Origin: Advenella mimigardefordensis DPN7
Lineage (GTDB): Bacteria; Pseudomonadota; Gammaproteobacteria; Burkholderiales; Burkholderiaceae_B
Length of the DNA stretch: 64,000 bases
Direction of reading: 5' to 3'
Assembly: GCF_000521505.1 (NCBI RefSeq)
Contig: NZ_CP003915.1
Span: 2,914,001-2,978,000 of the forward strand
Shown piece by piece: positions 43,256-52,592 of this stretch; within the stretch, counting starts at the first letter, position 1; every line of letters begins with the position of its first letter. The notes beneath the pieces are model-generated. The model was not told the DNA's origin. It worked only from the letters and a program-made list of their open reading frames with translations, and made no database searches. A program made the position numbers and the translations under genes.

Positions 43256-43274
43256 GCCCCGCACAAGGCGGGGC
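43256..43274. other. G+C-rich stem-loop of unclear role
   Basis: GCCCCGC (43256-43262) and GCGGGGC (43268-43274) pair around a 5-nt loop. It lies far from any stop codon and has no T-run. Confidence 0.4.
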
Positions 43275-43417
43275 GGCGCAATGGATTCACCTATCCATAT
43301 TATCAAACATTGTTTTAAACATTGCGCCCGAAGATATTACTGATTTATGCGAAATCGCATCATCAGGGAAAACCCTAGGTTTCGACAAAAATCGTTACGA
43401 TGCCTGCATAAAATAAA

Positions 43418-43462
43418 GCTGCGTCCTGCAATATCGACGAATCGAATACCGCAGGACGCAGC
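43418..43462 (-). terminator. Terminator of the pst operon
   Basis: Perfect 12-bp arms GCTGCGTCCTGC (43418-43429) and its complement (43451-43462) with a 21-nt loop lie about 55 bases after the pstB stop. On the minus strand the stem is followed by TTTATTTTA. Confidence 0.75.
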
Positions 43463-43515
43463 GTGATGGGTACCAATCGCAGACAGATCCGACAGGCTGT
43501 CCTGCGATACAAGCC

Positions 43516-44292
43516 TTAACCGAAACGACCGGTGATGTAGTCTTCGGTTTCCTTGCGTTTTGGCTTAACAAACATTTGTTCGGTTTCTCCGAATTCCATC
43601 AATTCACCTAAATACATGTACGCGGTGTAGTCTGAGCAACGTGCCGCCTGTTGCATATTGTGCGTCACGATAGCAACCGTGTAGTCTTTTTTCAGTTCGG
43701 TGATCAGCTCTTCGATTTTGACCGTAGAGATCGGATCCAGTGCTGAACATGGCTCATCCAGCAACAGGACTTCAGGCTTAATGGCCACACCACGTGCAAT
43801 ACAGAGACGTTGCTGCTGACCGCCGGACAAGCCACTACCGCTTTGACCCAGTTTGTCTTTTACTTCATTCCACAGGGCCGCTTTGGTCAGGGCCCACTCT
43901 ACCCGCTCGTCCATCGCTGCTTTGGACAGACGCTCAAAGAGCTTAACGCCAAAGGCCACGTTATCGTAAATGCTCATTGGGAACGGGGTAGGCTTCTGGA
44001 ACACCATGCCGACCTTCGCGCGCAACAGAGAAATGTCCTGCGAGGTGGTCAGCAGGTTCTCACCATCCATGTTGATTTCGCCCTCGGCCCGCTGGCCGGG
44101 ATACAGTTCATACATGCGATTGAAGGTACGCAGCAGCGTAGACTTACCGCAACCTGATGGACCGATGAATGCGGTTACCTTGTTTTTCGCGATCCGGAGG
44201 TTCACGTCTTTGATCGCGTGAAATTTGCCATAGTAGAAGTTCAGATTTTTAACTTCAATCTTTGTCTGGTCAATCGTAACCAAGTTTTCCAT
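43516..44292 (-). CDS. pstB: Phosphate ABC transporter ATP-binding protein PstB
   Basis: A 258-residue ATPase that powers high-affinity phosphate uptake. Walker A is [20 protein letters not shown], the signature [14 protein letters not shown], and Walker [17 protein letters not shown]. It is the last gene of pstSCAB; phoU is not next to it, and the operon ends at a terminator. Length and sequence are normal for the family. Confidence 0.97.
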   Translation of the reverse strand: MENLVTIDQTKIEVKNLNFYYGKFHAIKDVNLRIAKNKVTAFIGPSGCGKSTLLRTFNRMYELYPGQRAEGEINMDGENLLTTSQDISLLRAKVGMVFQKPTPFPMSIYDNVAFGVKLFERLSKAAMDERVEWALTKAALWNEVKDKLGQSGSGLSGGQQQRLCIARGVAIKPEVLLLDEPCSALDPISTVKIEELITELKKDYTVAIVTHNMQQAARCSDYTAYMYLGELMEFGETEQMFVKPKRKETEDYITGRFG

Positions 44293-44333
44293 GTGTGTCT
44301 TCCTGACGAATACTTTAATTTAGGGATCGCTGA

Positions 44334-45227
44334 CTATTTTTTGCCAAACACGTTACGGGCAATAATATTAAGTGCCAGCACCAGCAATGTGATCAGTGTC
44401 GCGCCTGCCCAGGCCAGCTCATTCCAGTCCTTGAACGGGCTGGCAGCATATTGATAGATCACTACCGGCAGGTTGGCCATTGGCGCATTCATATTCCAGC
44501 TGGTGAACTGATTAGACAGTGCAGTAAACAGCAGCGGTGCCGTTTCACCGGCGATACGGGCTACAGCCAGCAAGACACCGGTCAGAATACCAGACATGGC
44601 CGCTTTGTAGCAGATCATGGTCACCACGCGCCATTTCGGGCAACCCAGAGCAGATGCGGCCTCGCGCAGGCTGTTAGGTACCAGTGCCAGCATATTGTCT
44701 GTGGTACGCACAACGACGGGAATCACCAGAATGGCCAGGGCGAAGGAGCCGGCCCAGCCGGAATAATGTCCGGAGTTGGCCACCACGATGGCATAAATGA
44801 ACAGACCGATCACGATGGATGGCGCAGAGAGCAGCACGTCGTTCAAAAAGCGGGTTGCCGGTGCCAGCCAGCCGCGCTGTCCGTATTCAGCCAGATACGT
44901 ACCTGCCAGAATGCCGATTGGCGTACCAATGGCCGTACCCACAGCGGACATCAGCACGGAACCGATCAGGGCATTGGCCAGGCCACCGGCCTCGCCCGGG
45001 CCCGGTGTTTTTTCGGTAAACAGCGTAAACGACAGCGAACCGCCGCCTTTGACTGCCAGCGTGAACAGGATCCAGATCAGCCAGAACAGGCCGAAAATCA
45101 GCGCAGCTGACGATAAGGCCAACATGATCTTGTTGCGCATATGGCGACGGCGATAAATCCAGTTGCCCGAGTGAATGGCCGTATTGGCCTGGGATGGTAA
45201 TTCAGTTGTTGCAGATGTTGTGTTCAT
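44334..45227 (-). CDS. pstA: Phosphate ABC transporter permease PstA
   Basis: A 297-residue inner-membrane permease with six helices and the EAA-like loop ([20 protein letters not shown]). It contains [19 protein letters not shown] and ends in [11 protein letters not shown]. It partners PstC and PstB. It lies 41 bases before pstB and 22 bases after pstC on the same strand. Confidence 0.96.
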   Translation of the reverse strand: MNTTSATTELPSQANTAIHSGNWIYRRRHMRNKIMLALSSAALIFGLFWLIWILFTLAVKGGGSLSFTLFTEKTPGPGEAGGLANALIGSVLMSAVGTAIGTPIGILAGTYLAEYGQRGWLAPATRFLNDVLLSAPSIVIGLFIYAIVVANSGHYSGWAGSFALAILVIPVVVRTTDNMLALVPNSLREAASALGCPKWRVVTMICYKAAMSGILTGVLLAVARIAGETAPLLFTALSNQFTSWNMNAPMANLPVVIYQYAASPFKDWNELAWAGATLITLLVLALNIIARNVFGKK

Positions 45228-45249
45228 GATTTATCTCCAGAGCCCGTGA

Positions 45250-46266
45250 TCAGGATTTTTTACCTTCGGCCGCTGACATTCTCAACAGCATGAGACGCGA
45301 AGCCATCAGTACCACAGTGGTGATCAGGAACAGAATCAGACCCAGTTCGATCAGGGACGATTTCTGCAGGCCGGCTGCTTCATTGAATTCGTTGGCGATA
45401 GCAGAAGCGATTGAGTTGGATGGATCGAACACACTGCCAGGCAGACGGAACGAGTTACCAATCACGAACGTCACCGCCATGGTTTCACCCAGCGCGCGGC
45501 CCAGACCCAGCATGATGCCGCCGATCACGCCGGTTTTTGTGTACGGAAGCACAACACGCCACATGACTTCCCAGGTTGTGGAGCCCAGGCCATAAGCGGA
45601 CTCCTTGAGCATGGGGGGAACAACTTCAAACACGTCACGCATAACGGACGCAATGTATGGAATAACCATGATGGACAGCACCAGACCGGCGGTAAACAGA
45701 CCGATACCGAAGGGAGCCCCCTGGAAAAACTGGCCGATAAACGGTATGCTGCCAAACACTTCGATCAGTGTGGGCTGAACGTACTGTTGGAAGATAGGCA
45801 CAAAAACGAACAAACCCCACATACCATAAATAATGGAGGGGATCGCTGCCAGCAACTCAACTGCCGTACCCAGTGGGCGACGCAGCCAGGTTGGTGCCAA
45901 TTCAGTAAGAAACATGGCAATGCCGAAAGAGACCGGCACCGCAATAATAAGCGCAACAAAGGCGGTAATCAGCGTACCGATGATCGGAACAACGGCACCG
46001 TAAATATCATTTACGGGGTCCCAGTCATTTGTCCACAAAAAGGATGCACCGTATTTAAACAGCGTTTCCTGACTCCCATACACCAGCGACACCATGATGG
46101 CCGCAAGCAGCATGAATACAAAGAAGGCGAAAAAACGTGCCACATTCTTAAACAGCGCGTCGGCAAATACGTTGCTTGGGGCTGAATTCGGAGGAAGTTG
46201 GTTTTGCATAGTTTGGCTGGCGGACCGGTTAGTTTCGGTCCCAGTTGTCGTTATCGAAACGCTCAT
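45250..46266 (-). CDS. pstC: Phosphate ABC transporter permease PstC
   Basis: A 338-residue inner-membrane permease. It has the PstC block [20 protein letters not shown] followed by [20 protein letters not shown], and the loop [20 protein letters not shown]. The first 30 residues are Ser/Thr/Asn-rich and cytosolic. A transcription terminator between pstS and pstC (46292-46328) suggests that less pstCAB than pstS message is made. Confidence 0.96.
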   Translation of the reverse strand: MSVSITTTGTETNRSASQTMQNQLPPNSAPSNVFADALFKNVARFFAFFVFMLLAAIMVSLVYGSQETLFKYGASFLWTNDWDPVNDIYGAVVPIIGTLITAFVALIIAVPVSFGIAMFLTELAPTWLRRPLGTAVELLAAIPSIIYGMWGLFVFVPIFQQYVQPTLIEVFGSIPFIGQFFQGAPFGIGLFTAGLVLSIMVIPYIASVMRDVFEVVPPMLKESAYGLGSTTWEVMWRVVLPYTKTGVIGGIMLGLGRALGETMAVTFVIGNSFRLPGSVFDPSNSIASAIANEFNEAAGLQKSSLIELGLILFLITTVVLMASRLMLLRMSAAEGKKS

Positions 46267-46291
46267 TGTAAACCCGTCTTGGTGTTCGTAA

Positions 46292-46328
46292 AAAACATGG
46301 CGGCTTAAAAATTAAGTCGCCATGTTTT
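46292..46328 (-). terminator. Terminator/attenuator between pstS and pstC
   Basis: Arms 46292-46308 and 46312-46328 pair with one mismatch (core AACATGGCGGCTTAA). On the minus strand the stem is followed by TTTTTT. It can end most transcripts after pstS, a common way to make binding protein in excess. Confidence 0.8.
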
Positions 46329-46358
46329 GTTCAGAGGGTCAAGTCGTGAAAGACCTGA

Positions 46359-47402
46359 TTACTTCCAAACTGCCTGCCCATCAGCCGATTTGATCTCGGC
46401 TGCCCAGGCTGCACGGACTTCTTTTGTCACTGCGTCAGGCAGTGGCACGTAGTCGATATCAGCTGCAGCTTGACCACCTTTGGTGAAGGCCCAGTCAAAG
46501 AAAGACAGAACAGCTTTAGTTTGTTCTGGCTTGTCGGCTTTTTTGTGCACCAGAATGAAGGTTGCTGCGGTTACAGGCCAGGAATCAGCACCTGGTTCTT
46601 CTGTCAGTACAACACCCATACCAGGAGCGCTTTTCCAGTCGGCGTTAGCAGCAGCAGCGGCAAACGCTTTCTGTTCTGGCTGAACGAAATTACCGTCTTT
46701 GTTTTTCAACTGTGTCCAGGACAGATTGTTCTGTTTGGCATAGGCATACTCAACGTAACCAATAGCGTTTTTCAGCTGACCAACATAAGCGGCCACGCCT
46801 TCGTTACCTTTACCGCCCTGTCCTGTAGGCCATTTAACGGCTTTGCCTTCACCTACTTTTTCTTTCCACTCGGCAGACACTTTGGACAGATAGTTAGTCC
46901 AGCCAAACGTTGTACCAGAACCGTCTGAACGGTGAACTACGATGATGGCGCCGTCAGGCAGCGTAACACCAGGATTCAGGGCAGTAATGGCCTGATCGTT
47001 CCATTTGGTGATTTTACCCAGGAAGATATCAGCCAGAACCGGACCAGTTAGTTTCAGTTGGCCTGGTTTGATGCCGTCGATATTCACTACAGCGACTGTG
47101 CCACCGATAACAGCTGGAAACTGCAGCAGGCCGTTTTCAGCCAGTTTTTTTTCGTTCAATGGATCGTCAGAGGCGCCAAAATCTACTGTTTTAGCGATAA
47201 TTTGTTGCTGGCCGCCACCTGAACCGATAGATTGGTAATTGATTTTATTACCGGTCTCTGCTGCGTACATGGAAGCCCATTTTGAGTAAACGGGGTATGG
47301 AAAAGAAGCGCCTGCACCAGTCACATCGGCGGCATGTGCGGCAAATGTCGCGGTCGACAGTGCGATGGCGACAGAGACGCTTTTAAGTGCATGTTTGAAC
47401 AT
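46359..47402 (-). CDS. pstS: Periplasmic phosphate-binding protein PstS
   Basis: A 347-residue secreted phosphate receptor. The signal peptide ends AAHAAD near residue 25. The ligand loops are seen in VTGAGASFPYPVYSKWASMY, QSIGSGGGQQQI, FGASDDPL, and VVHRSDGSGTTFGWTNYL. It is the first gene of pstSCAB, preceded by a Pho box at 47479-47496, so it should be induced by phosphate limitation through PhoB. Confidence 0.97.
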   Translation of the reverse strand: MFKHALKSVSVAIALSTATFAAHAADVTGAGASFPYPVYSKWASMYAAETGNKINYQSIGSGGGQQQIIAKTVDFGASDDPLNEKKLAENGLLQFPAVIGGTVAVVNIDGIKPGQLKLTGPVLADIFLGKITKWNDQAITALNPGVTLPDGAIIVVHRSDGSGTTFGWTNYLSKVSAEWKEKVGEGKAVKWPTGQGGKGNEGVAAYVGQLKNAIGYVEYAYAKQNNLSWTQLKNKDGNFVQPEQKAFAAAAANADWKSAPGMGVVLTEEPGADSWPVTAATFILVHKKADKPEQTKAVLSFFDWAFTKGGQAAADIDYVPLPDAVTKEVRAAWAAEIKSADGQAVWK

Positions 47403-47726
47403 GTATATTCCTTAATACGTTAAAGAGGTAACAAAATACGAACCGTAGTGTCCATGCCAAGTATAGTAAAACGGCTATATGACAAGATAGTGACAAATAT
47501 AAGGCAATTTCTTTCTGCTATCAGGGAAAACACTAGGGCCGCGCTTTTAGTTTATTATTATCAATAACTTAAAGAACTATTTACGTAACAAAATCGCACT
47601 AAAAAAGCATGAAATACGGGCTGAAAACGCAGACGGCACGCAACAGCCCGGCAGACACTGTCATATATTGTCATGTTACAAATTGCGTTTACAACGCCTG
47701 ACCTGTCTGCTTAATTTCTGCTTTTC
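47403..47726. other. pstS promoter region
   Basis: This 324-base gap between the ppk1 stop and the pstS start contains the Pho box at 47479-47496. A second pair of TGTCAT repeats lies at 47658-47674 on the plus strand, with 10-bp instead of 11-bp spacing. No gene is seen. Confidence 0.6.
47479..47496 (-). promoter_or_regulatory. Pho box upstream of pstS
   Basis: The minus strand reads TTGTCAC-TATC-TTGTCAT, two 7-bp direct repeats at 11-bp spacing as in PhoB sites. It lies about 80 bases before the pstS start codon. Confidence 0.8.
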
Positions 47727-49832
47727 TTAACCAGCCTTGCCGAGCAGATCCATCAGATAGTGGTGAATATTGAACGGCTCCCGGCGATTCTTAACGCGCT
47801 CGTATTCGCTGCTGGGCTTCTGCTCCCACGCCAGCACGTTATCCTTCAGCGGGAAGATAAATGACTCATTGATCACGCGTTTTTTCAGCACCGGATTCAG
47901 AATCGGAAAAGCGACTTCCACACGTCGGAAGAAATTACGATCCATCCAGTCGGCAGAAGACAGATACACCTGCTCCTGGCCACCCGCGTGAAAATAAAAG
48001 ACCCGTGAGTGCTCCAGAAAGCGACCAACGATAGAACGCACGCGAATATTTTCTGACAGGCCCGGCACCCCGGAACGCAGCGCGCACACGCCCCTGATAA
48101 TCAGCTCGATCCGCACACCGGCCTGGCTGGCTTTATACAGGGCGTTGATCACGTCAACTTCCAGCAATGAGTTCATCTTGGCCATAATGACTGCTTTCTT
48201 TCCAGCCTGCGCCTGTTCGGTTTCAGCCTGAATCAACTTGACCACACGATCATGCAGGGTAAACGGCGATTGCAGTAACAGCTTGAGCGGGCGGCGTGCT
48301 CCCAATCCTGTAAGCAGTGAGAAAACCCGATCCATGTCGTTGGTTAAATCCGGATTGGCTGTAAGCAGACCAAAATCGGTATAAAGCCTTGCTGTTCGCG
48401 GATGATAGTTGCCTGTTCCCAAATGCCCGTAACGAACGATTTTCTTGCCTTCCCGGCGCAGCACCAGCAGCATTTTGGCGTGCGTCTTATGACCGACCAC
48501 ACCATAAACCACGTGCGCACCCACCTCTTCCAGCTTGGCCGCCCAGTTAATATTGGTCTGCTCATCGAAACGGGCCATGAGCTCCACAACAACCGTCACT
48601 TCCTTGCCCGCTTTGGCCGCTGCCAGCAACAGGCCCATCAGCTCGGAATCTTCGCCGGTACGATAGATGGTCTGCTTGATCGCCACTACCTGCGGATCCA
48701 GCGCGGCCGACGTCAGAAAATCAATGACCGGCTTGAAGGACTGGTACGGATGGTGCAGCAGCAGATCTTCGCGTGCAATTGCGTCGAACATTTCCGCAGG
48801 ATTATCGTTCATGGTATCGAACGGTGCGGGCAACCGGGCACGATAGCTGGGGAATACCAACTGCGGATCAGCATCAATATCGCACAAGGGCATGAGGCGC
48901 GTTAAATTGACGCTGCCGTGGGTACGGTAGGTATCTTTGGGCCCCAGCGCGAATTCACGCTGCAGAAACTGTTCCAGTTCTACCGGCGTGTTTTCGGAAA
49001 TTTCCAAACGGACAGCAGCGCCGAAATTGCGCTGCGACAACTCTCCCTGCAGCGCCTGCCGCAGATTGGTCACCTCGTCTTCGTCCACAAACAGATCACT
49101 ATTGCGTGTTACACGCCATTGATACAGCCCCTTGACTTCCATACCGGGAAACAGATCGCCGGAAAACTGCTGCATCAGTGACGACAACAGCGTGTAGGTA
49201 TGCCGCTGCCCGCAGACCGATTCGGGAATTTCCAGCAGACGAGGCAAGGCGCGCGGCGCCTGCACAATGGCGATAGACGCGCGACGACCAAAGGCATCTT
49301 CGCCACTGAGCGATACGATGAAGTTCAGGCTCTTGTTATAAACGCGCGGGAACGGATGTGCCGGGTCAAGACCGATAGGCGTGAGCAGCGGCAGCACCTC
49401 TGTCAGGAAGACATCACGTGCCCATTCGGAAACGGCTTCTGTGTATTCCCTGGGTGCCAGTACCGATACGCCCCGCTTGCGCAATGCCGGAAAGATATCC
49501 TTATTAAGCAATGCATACTGGCGATCCACCAGTTCATGTACGCGTTGCTGCACCAGTTCGAATGCCGCCGAGGGCGTCAGACCATCATCGCCGGGCACGT
49601 TGGGGAATTGTCGTTCCTGCTCTTTCAGGCTGGAGATACGAATTTCAAAAAACTCGTCCAGATTGGAGCTGACAATGCACAGGTACCGCAGGCGCTCCAG
49701 CAGTGGATTGGCCTGGTTCACCGCCATGCCCAGCACTCGCTCATTGAATTTGAGTAAAGACAATTCGCGATTGAGCAATGTGGCAGAGTCGGGCGTGGGT
49801 GTAGAAACGGAAACAGAAGTGGTATCGGACAT
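47727..49832 (-). CDS. ppk: Polyphosphate kinase 1
   Basis: A 701-residue enzyme that makes polyphosphate from ATP. The N domain starts LLNRELSLLKFNERVLG and YLCIVSSNLDEFFEIR. The catalytic part has HHPYQSFKPVIDFL, VVELMARFDEQTNINWA, then the histidine motif GHKTHAKMLLVLRR and the later YLSSADWMDRNFFRRVE. Length is typical for PPK1. It is divergent from ppx, and together with the neighbouring pst operon forms a phosphate-storage block. Confidence 0.97.
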   Translation of the reverse strand: MSDTTSVSVSTPTPDSATLLNRELSLLKFNERVLGMAVNQANPLLERLRYLCIVSSNLDEFFEIRISSLKEQERQFPNVPGDDGLTPSAAFELVQQRVHELVDRQYALLNKDIFPALRKRGVSVLAPREYTEAVSEWARDVFLTEVLPLLTPIGLDPAHPFPRVYNKSLNFIVSLSGEDAFGRRASIAIVQAPRALPRLLEIPESVCGQRHTYTLLSSLMQQFSGDLFPGMEVKGLYQWRVTRNSDLFVDEDEVTNLRQALQGELSQRNFGAAVRLEISENTPVELEQFLQREFALGPKDTYRTHGSVNLTRLMPLCDIDADPQLVFPSYRARLPAPFDTMNDNPAEMFDAIAREDLLLHHPYQSFKPVIDFLTSAALDPQVVAIKQTIYRTGEDSELMGLLLAAAKAGKEVTVVVELMARFDEQTNINWAAKLEEVGAHVVYGVVGHKTHAKMLLVLRREGKKIVRYGHLGTGNYHPRTARLYTDFGLLTANPDLTNDMDRVFSLLTGLGARRPLKLLLQSPFTLHDRVVKLIQAETEQAQAGKKAVIMAKMNSLLEVDVINALYKASQAGVRIELIIRGVCALRSGVPGLSENIRVRSIVGRFLEHSRVFYFHAGGQEQVYLSSADWMDRNFFRRVEVAFPILNPVLKKRVINESFIFPLKDNVLAWEQKPSSEYERVKNRREPFNIHHYLMDLLGKAG

Positions 49833-49998
49833 GAACGCAGTTGTTGTTTGTTTTGGGGCTTGGAGAAAGAACAGTTCTTATACCCGGAGAATATAACAGA
49901 TTTATGACAAATAAATTCCTCATGCCAATTGCCCTTATTTCGCTCGCTGTTGCAGCTTTTTTACTAAAATGGCGTTTCCTTTACCAAGCAGATGCATT

Positions 49999-51486
49999 AT
50001 GGACCAATTACTTGCCGCCGTAGACCTGGGCTCCAACAGTTTTCGCCTGTCCATTGCAAGAATTGTCCAGAATGAAAATTCTGTTCAGATTTATGCAACC
50101 GATCGCCTGAAAGAAACAGTCAGGCTGGCCGCCGGCCTGAACGCAGAGCGCGTGCTTAGCGAAGAAGCCATTCAGCGCGCCATTGCCGTGCTGTCCCGCT
50201 TTGGTGAACGCCTTGAAAATTTTCCCGCCGGGCGTGTGCGTGCCGTCGCCACCAATACCTTTCGCGTCGCGCGCAACGTGGCAGAATTTCTGCCGCGCGC
50301 AGAAGCGGCGCTGGGCTATCCGATAGAAGTGATTTCCGGCCAGGAAGAAGCCCGTCTGGTTTACTCCGGCGTTATCCACGAGCTGCCGCCTTCCAGCAAG
50401 CAGCGCTTTGTCGTGGATATTGGCGGCGGCTCTACCGAATTCATCATCGGCCGGGAACTTGAGCCGCTGATCATGAAATCACTGTCCATCGGCTGCGTCA
50501 CTTATACCAAGGCTTTTTTCCCTGACGGCAAAGTGACCGAAGAGAGCTTTGTGCAGGCTGAAATTGCCGCAAGAAAAGAAATTGAGATCATTTCCAGACA
50601 GTATCGTCACCTGGGATGGGACGAAGCCTTTGGCTCTTCGGGCACGGCCAAGGCGCTGGTGGCAACGCTGGAGGAATCCGGTTTTTCCGAAAAAGGCATT
50701 ACCCTGGACGGCATGCAAAAACTGAAAAAAGTGCTGATCCGCCATGGCAGCGCTCAGGCGCCCGAACTGCGTGGCCTGAAGCTGGATCGCATGGAAGTGC
50801 TGCCAGCCGGTCTGTCCATCATGATGGCCATTTTCAGCGAACTGCAGGTTAAACAAATGTTCCAGGGGGACGGCGCACTGCGGGTTGGCGTCCTGTACGA
50901 TATGCTGGGCCGCGACACCTCTCATGACAAACGTGATGAAACGGCAGGCGTGTTCATGAAACGCTACCACATTGACACTCGGCAGGCCGCGCGCGTGAAA
51001 AAGCAGGCTTTGATATTCTTTGATTCCATCCTGGCCAGTGAAACAGCAGCAGATGACCTGCGGCGCTATCTGGGCTGGGCCTGCGACCTGCACGAAACCG
51101 GCCTGAGTATTTCACAGGTCAATTATCACAAGCACACCGCCTACGTCATGGCCAATGCCGATATGCCCGGTTTTTCTGAAGCAGAGCAGGAACTGCTCTC
51201 TTTTCTCACGCTGGGACATCAGGGCAAGCTGGACAAGCTGTTGCCTGAAAAGCCCAGCCGCGTCAAATGGCTGCTCACGCTGTGCCTGCGACTAGCCGTC
51301 GTGTTCATGCGCCGTCGCCAGCCAATGACCTCATTACCGGTTTCACTGGAAACCGATGAGCAGAATTTGACACTGCATGTTGGCAAGAAATGGCTGGAAG
51401 ACCATCCCCTCACCCGCTATACGCTGTCACTGGAAGCCGCAGAATGGAAAAAAGCAGGCTTTACACTGGACATTATTCCTTCCTGA
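49999..51486 (+). CDS. ppx: Exopolyphosphatase, Ppx/GppA family
   Basis: A 495-residue sugar-kinase-fold phosphatase that removes phosphate from polyphosphate ends. Motifs: AAVDLGSNSFRLSIARI at the N-terminus, ISGQEEARLVYSGV, VVDIGGGSTEFIIG near residue 140 and an HD-like C-terminal domain (CDLHETGLSISQVNYHKHTA). The ATG at 49999 is chosen by family alignment; the frame extends back to 49969. It is divergent from ppk1 with about 165 bases between them. Guanosine pentaphosphatase activity is the alternative within the same family. Confidence 0.95.
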   Translation: MDQLLAAVDLGSNSFRLSIARIVQNENSVQIYATDRLKETVRLAAGLNAERVLSEEAIQRAIAVLSRFGERLENFPAGRVRAVATNTFRVARNVAEFLPRAEAALGYPIEVISGQEEARLVYSGVIHELPPSSKQRFVVDIGGGSTEFIIGRELEPLIMKSLSIGCVTYTKAFFPDGKVTEESFVQAEIAARKEIEIISRQYRHLGWDEAFGSSGTAKALVATLEESGFSEKGITLDGMQKLKKVLIRHGSAQAPELRGLKLDRMEVLPAGLSIMMAIFSELQVKQMFQGDGALRVGVLYDMLGRDTSHDKRDETAGVFMKRYHIDTRQAARVKKQALIFFDSILASETAADDLRRYLGWACDLHETGLSISQVNYHKHTAYVMANADMPGFSEAEQELLSFLTLGHQGKLDKLLPEKPSRVKWLLTLCLRLAVVFMRRRQPMTSLPVSLETDEQNLTLHVGKKWLEDHPLTRYTLSLEAAEWKKAGFTLDIIPS

Positions 51487-51524
51487 TATCGCACACGCTC
51501 CACACCACACGCGCCACACATAAC

Positions 51525-51588
51525 GATTAAGCCCGCGTAATTTTTACTGTCCGGTGTTATGGGGTCAGTTCAAAAAGCGGGCTTAATC
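51525..51588. repeat. Long-loop inverted repeat between ppx and olsB
   Basis: GATTAAGCCCGC (51525-51536) and its exact complement (51577-51588) enclose 40 bases. It lies between two convergent stop codons. It may be a bidirectional terminator; the T-run inside the loop next to one arm supports this weakly. Confidence 0.55.
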
Positions 51589-51674
51589 ATCAACATTCTG
51601 CTAAATAAGGGGCTAAGATGCGCTAGCCTCGCGGCGCCGAATAAAGACGCCGTACAGGGAGGCCGCAAGGCAGC

Positions 51675-52439
51675 TCAGACCAGGCCGAAGTGTTTTTTGT
51701 AGCGCGGATCGATATTGGCTACGTCAATAATGACCGGGAAATCAGCAGAATTGAAATCACTGTCAAAAGCCGGCTCACCACAGATGTGCGCACCAATCTT
51801 CAGATAGCCTTTAATCAGCGCAGGCGTTTTGGCATCGTCGGTAAGTGTGAGTTTATCCAGCGGATAGGGATTGATGGGCACCATTCTTGGGCGATCGGGA
51901 TGCGCATCAATGTCGCGCTTGGCAGCGCGCCATACTTTCGATGCCTGCACGCCCCCGTCGGCCAGACTGACGCTGGCACACCCGAGCATATAACGATAGT
52001 TATTGCTAAGCAGATAACGGGCCAGACCATTCCAGAGCAGCATGATGGCCTGACCATTACGGTAATCCGGATGCGTGCAGGAACGGCCGCATTCGCATAA
52101 CACGTGCCGGATATGCGCAAGTTGATCGATATTGAATTCCTGCTCGGAATAATAGCCGCCAGCCTCAACCGCTTTTTCAGGACTCAGGATCCGATACGTG
52201 CCCACAACGGCATCTGTTTTCAGGTCCTTGACCATCAAATGAACACACCATTTGTCAAATGGCTCAATATCCACACCATTGATGGCCCCGGGGAATACCA
52301 CGTTCATTTCGTTGGTATAGACCTCGTAACGCAATCGCTGTAACTGCTCAACTTCTTCGGCAGTGGTAGCAATACCCAAGACCAGGCTGTGGCTTGACGC
52401 ATCATTCTCGTCTGCCTGGATCCGCATGATTTCTTGCAT
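51675..52439 (-). CDS. olsB: OlsB-like ornithine N-acyltransferase
   Basis: A 254-residue acyl-ACP-dependent acyltransferase of the OlsB/hemolysin-like GNAT family. It makes lyso-ornithine lipid, the precursor of phosphorus-free membrane lipids. Seen are LRYEVYTNEMNVVFPGA, DKWCVHLMVKD, then RHVLCECGRSCTHPDYRNG and SVSLADGGVQASKVWR. The ATG at 52439 is preceded by AGGA. No olsA (second acyltransferase) is adjacent. It stands near pst, ppk and ppx, which fits a role in phosphate saving, but no Pho box was seen before it. Confidence 0.82.
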   Translation of the reverse strand: MQEIMRIQADENDASSHSLVLGIATTAEEVEQLQRLRYEVYTNEMNVVFPGAINGVDIEPFDKWCVHLMVKDLKTDAVVGTYRILSPEKAVEAGGYYSEQEFNIDQLAHIRHVLCECGRSCTHPDYRNGQAIMLLWNGLARYLLSNNYRYMLGCASVSLADGGVQASKVWRAAKRDIDAHPDRPRMVPINPYPLDKLTLTDDAKTPALIKGYLKIGAHICGEPAFDSDFNSADFPVIIDVANIDPRYKKHFGLV

Positions 52440-52592
52440 TCGGGTCAATTCCTAAGATTTACGGTAAAGCTGCATGATACCCGGTTCATTTGACAAAAAC
52501 TTTTCACATACAGGTAATATTTCGATTTTTTGAAATCTTACAACAGAATGCGCTGCCAGTTGCAAAAAGTGCATGCAACCGGCAACAAGCAC

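Larger units (their letters stand above)
43086..43515. other. Intergenic region between DUF1330 gene and pstB
   Basis: This 430-base gap contains the upstream region of the DUF1330 gene and two stem-loops, at 43256-43274 and 43418-43462. Nothing between 43280 and 43410 looks like a gene. Confidence 0.5.

Noticed and set aside
47658..47674. Second Pho box between ppk1 and pstS
   Set aside because: The TGTCAT repeats are spaced by 10 instead of 11 bases and point away from pstS, with no plus-strand gene downstream.
49841..50023. Short plus-strand gene upstream of ppx
   Set aside because: It overlaps the ppx start and the ppk1 leader, lacks a ribosome site and resembles nothing known.
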